A stretch of 21,912 bases of DNA from the NCBI GenBank assembly GCA_003427395.1, contig BFEA01000169.1, positions 1,919,728 through 1,941,639 of the forward strand, written 5' to 3'. The notes beneath the pieces are model-generated. The model searched no databases and was not told the origin of the DNA. It saw nothing but the letters and a program-made list of their open reading frames with translations. Source of the DNA: Chara braunii. Taxonomy: Eukaryota; Streptophyta; Charophyceae; Charales; Characeae. Below, piece after piece: positions 20,201-21,912 of this stretch; the first letter of the stretch is position 1, and each line of letters starts with the position of its first letter. A program made the translations under genes and the position numbers.

Positions 20201-21428
20201 GTTAGCAAACGGATCGGCGTCAACTTTTGGCCAAGCCTGGATCCGCAAAGGTGTTGTGCGAGTCAGAGACCTTTGGTCCAATTTGATGGGGAGATGGAAA
20301 CCTTTGTCAGATGTTAAGAGTAGGCTAACGGGCCTCCACAGCCTAGAAGAACACTGGCTGCAGGTAATTCAGGCCATACCAGAAGGAGGGAAGGAGATCT
20401 TGGGGCCGGAAGGAGTAGACCCTGCAGGAACCTGGTATAGAGCGGCAGAGGAAGACGACCCAGCGATAGTGTGGAAAATGGTGGAAATTCAGCCAAGCGG
20501 ATTCAGGAGAGTTGAACGTTGGAGAGCTGCAGAACACTCCAACATTCTGAACAAAGTGGGAGAAGAGATCATCGTGATGTGGAGCAACCCAAGCCAAATT
20601 AGAGTAGTGGAAATGGCGGGCAAAACAAGGAGAATGAAGATACTGAAATGGACGGGCAGGGTGCTCAACATTGATCCCTTAGCATTGAGTTGGAACAAGA
20701 TGGAGGACAGACTTACCAACTTGGATCTGGCACACTACTCGGTAAAGGAGGGTTACAAAACTGCAAAAAACAGTGGACGACCTCCATCTGCAATCGCAAC
20801 ACATCGCTGGCAAACATTGCTAGGAGAGGAAATACCAGAGGCGGAAACAAAGTTCAACCGGCTGTGGAAAACTTTAACCAGCCTCCCGAACGGTAAAAAG
20901 GTGAGCCTGCTGTGGATGCGCTCGCTGTTAGTAACCCCATCTGCTGTCTGGTTACTAAGCAGAGGAATGGTGGTGGAGCTGCGCTGTAGAAGGTGTAATT
21001 GGCCTTTTGAGTCGACCCGACACCTGTGGTGGGAATGCCCGGCTTCCAAGAGACTATGGAAGTGGTGGGAATGGCATTGGAAGAGAATGGGAGGCAGAGG
21101 AGTGGAGTGAGACGAGAGATGGGTCCCACTCGGGTTCCTCCCACCTGAGGTGAACGAAAAGGAAGGAGGAGGACACGTGGCGCAGGTGGTCAGAGGGATA
21201 CTGTTTGAAATTATCTGGGAAGACAGAAACCAAGCACGTTTCCAAAACAGGCTCATGTCAGATATAGAACTGAAAGTGAAAGTCAAACACGCAATCAAGA
21301 CAGCAATTCGAGTTGATTGGAGGAGGAAGGCAAGAGAGGGCACTGGTTGCAGAAGACAAACAGAATGGTTCAGGAGGACATGGGCCAAACAAGAGCAACT
21401 GGCAACAGTTCACACTATAGGTAGTTAG
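17188..21428 (+). pseudogene. LINE C ORF2: endonuclease, reverse transcriptase, zf-RVT motif
   Basis: ORF2 nicks target DNA and reverse-transcribes element RNA at the nick. The start is ATG 17188. The APE endonuclease shows SWNVRGLG, LQETKL (Glu at 17311), VYTPKQ, a GD-N-V motif broken by a one-base frameshift near 17620, RRRLDYFLI, and SNHKPM at 17883-17900 where SDH is usual. The reverse transcriptase begins near 18650 (LPGIDGLTVEFY, NWRLISLLNVSYKILAKTL), with motif A LLLDLGKAYDKV (Asp at 19076), motif B broken by TAA at 19253 before GCPLAP, and motif C LVDDLF (19379-19396). A VNWSKS segment (19450) and FLGILI follow. The C-terminal zinc motif has cysteines at 20985, 20994 and 21036 and histidine at 21021. 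Stops lie at 17763, 18054, 18968, 19253, 19953 and 21108. Frameshifts lie near 17620, 18175-18220, 19440 and 19585, plus the duplications at 18543-18647. The true end is TAG 21426-21428. About 1,410 codons is normal for the family. Confidence 0.92.
18543..18647. repeat. Two nested tandem duplications (20 bp and 37 bp) inside ORF2
   Basis: TCAGTCTATCCAACACCG occurs at 18543-18560 and again at 18563-18580 (20-bp period). An exact 37-bp block at 18574-18610 is repeated at 18611-18647. Each alone shifts the frame; together they add 57 nt, so the frame downstream equals the frame upstream, although a TAG at 18593-18595 is created in between. Confidence 0.92.
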
Positions 21429-21901
21429 GAGCTAAGGAAGGACAAATGTAGGCAATTTGTTGGGCAGGCCGAAGTAAACCAGTAGGTGTAGACTAAGTAC
21501 CAGGACACTCGGTTCGTAAGAGTCTCAGTGGACTATGTAGGAGAGTGTCAGGATAGGCAGACAAGGTCCAATGGGCCACTTTTTATTTAGTCCCAGAGGC
21601 CGCGTTAGGCCCAGTAGCTCTGAGGGTGAGAATTAGAGTTATTAAGTGTAATTTTTTGAAGCGATTGAACCAGATATCTATGCCGAATGCGAGATTAAAA
21701 GCGTAGAGATAGGAAAGTGGTGATATTGGGTAAAAGGAAGTTATATTCTGTATTGATTGGAAGGAAATTCGCAATTTCTCAGTCTGATGACTGTAAGCTA
21801 AACTGGCTGGTGCTGCCAGGATAACTCCGGGTAGAAGTGTGAGGTCCCCAGCCTCGTTCAAATAATTTGGAATATAACGGTTTATTTATAATAAAAAAAA
21901 A
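21429..21901 (+). other. LINE C 3' UTR and A9 tail
   Basis: Non-coding sequence from the ORF2 stop to the A run at 21893-21901. The last 75 nt before the tail region (21791-21864) match LINE B at about 80 percent and contain the stem-loop CTGGC (21803-21807), loop TGGTGCT, GCCAG (21815-21819). Sequence between 21429 and about 21720 shows no clear match to LINE B. Confidence 0.75.
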
Positions 21902-21912
21902 GTTGTTCAGTT
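21902..21912. repeat. Right target-site duplication of LINE C, cut by the window end
   Basis: GTTGTTCAGTT matches GTTGTCCAGTT at 14166-14176 with one difference. The duplication may continue beyond the last base shown. Confidence 0.75.

Larger units (their letters stand above)
14177..21901 (+). mobile_element. LINE C: apparently full-length L1-like non-LTR retrotransposon
   Basis: About 7.7 kb bounded by a candidate target-site duplication. It contains a GC-rich 5' UTR (14177-14533), ORF1 with a CCHC knuckle (14534-17206), ORF2 with APE-type endonuclease, reverse transcriptase and terminal zinc-finger motif (17188-21428), a 3' UTR (21429-21892) and a short A tail (21893-21901). This arrangement is that of plant L1-clade LINEs. 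Both ORFs have several stops and frameshifts, so the copy is not autonomous now, yet overall collinearity is nearly complete. The exact 5' end is uncertain by a few bases because the right duplication may continue past the window. Confidence 0.9.

Noticed and set aside
19980-21110. A long 376-codon open frame that could pass for a stand-alone gene
   Set aside because: It is the C-terminal part of LINE C ORF2, in frame with 19584-19955 upstream and 21111-21428 downstream, and it carries the element's terminal zinc motif.
20753-21388. A 211-codon minus-strand frame
   Set aside because: Antisense shadow of LINE C ORF2 with no recognisable motif.

Overview
The window reads as nuclear, repeat-dominated DNA of a land plant. 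The main evidence is a large non-LTR retrotransposon of the plant L1-like type (APE endonuclease, reverse transcriptase, terminal zinc-finger motif) and a broken insert of mitochondrial nad2. The nad2 insert keeps a short segment (SFYDPTW before the conserved FFFC...GALAAMAQ block) that I recall from bryophyte-type nad2 and not from seed-plant nad2. A seed-free plant (bryophyte, lycophyte or fern) is therefore the best guess, but the species is not determined. I found no intact host gene, rRNA, tRNA or CRISPR array.

Layout. 1-1100: a 79-nt T tract, two related SINE-like units in minus orientation, and an unusual density of short perfect hairpins. 1103-3745: a satellite that changes from about 173-bp units to about 92-bp units. 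3745-4600: unassigned sequence with a small 18-21 bp repeat. 4610-6350: a minisatellite with a 53-bp period that contains a single N flanked by identical 95-bp blocks. 6469-6546: a (CT)39 microsatellite. 6550-10370: AT-rich sequence without recognisable genes. 10370-12075: the 3' part of a decayed LINE ORF2 (LINE A). It is interrupted by the 3' end of another LINE in minus orientation (LINE B, about 12080-12650) with a TTTA-type tail. 13297-13835: the nad2 pseudogene, abutting a 110-bp foldback element with 14-bp perfect terminal repeats. 14177-21901: LINE C, apparently full length at about 7.7 kb, with a 5' UTR, a long ORF1, an overlapping ORF2, a 3' UTR and a short A tail. Its candidate target-site duplication ends exactly at the edge of the window.

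Nothing here looks like a working pathway. The shared logic is retrotransposition followed by decay. LINE B and LINE C share a conserved 3'-terminal module with the same 5-bp stem and 7-nt loop, which is a plausible recognition signal for the reverse transcriptase. LINE C carries several premature stops and frameshifts, and most of the stops can be explained by C-to-T or G-to-A changes. The most interesting items are the 3' module, the long ORF1 with a CCHC knuckle and a 19-nt overlap into ORF2, the intron-free nad2 insert, the dimeric SINE-like unit, the satellite length switch and the probable assembly artefact at the N.
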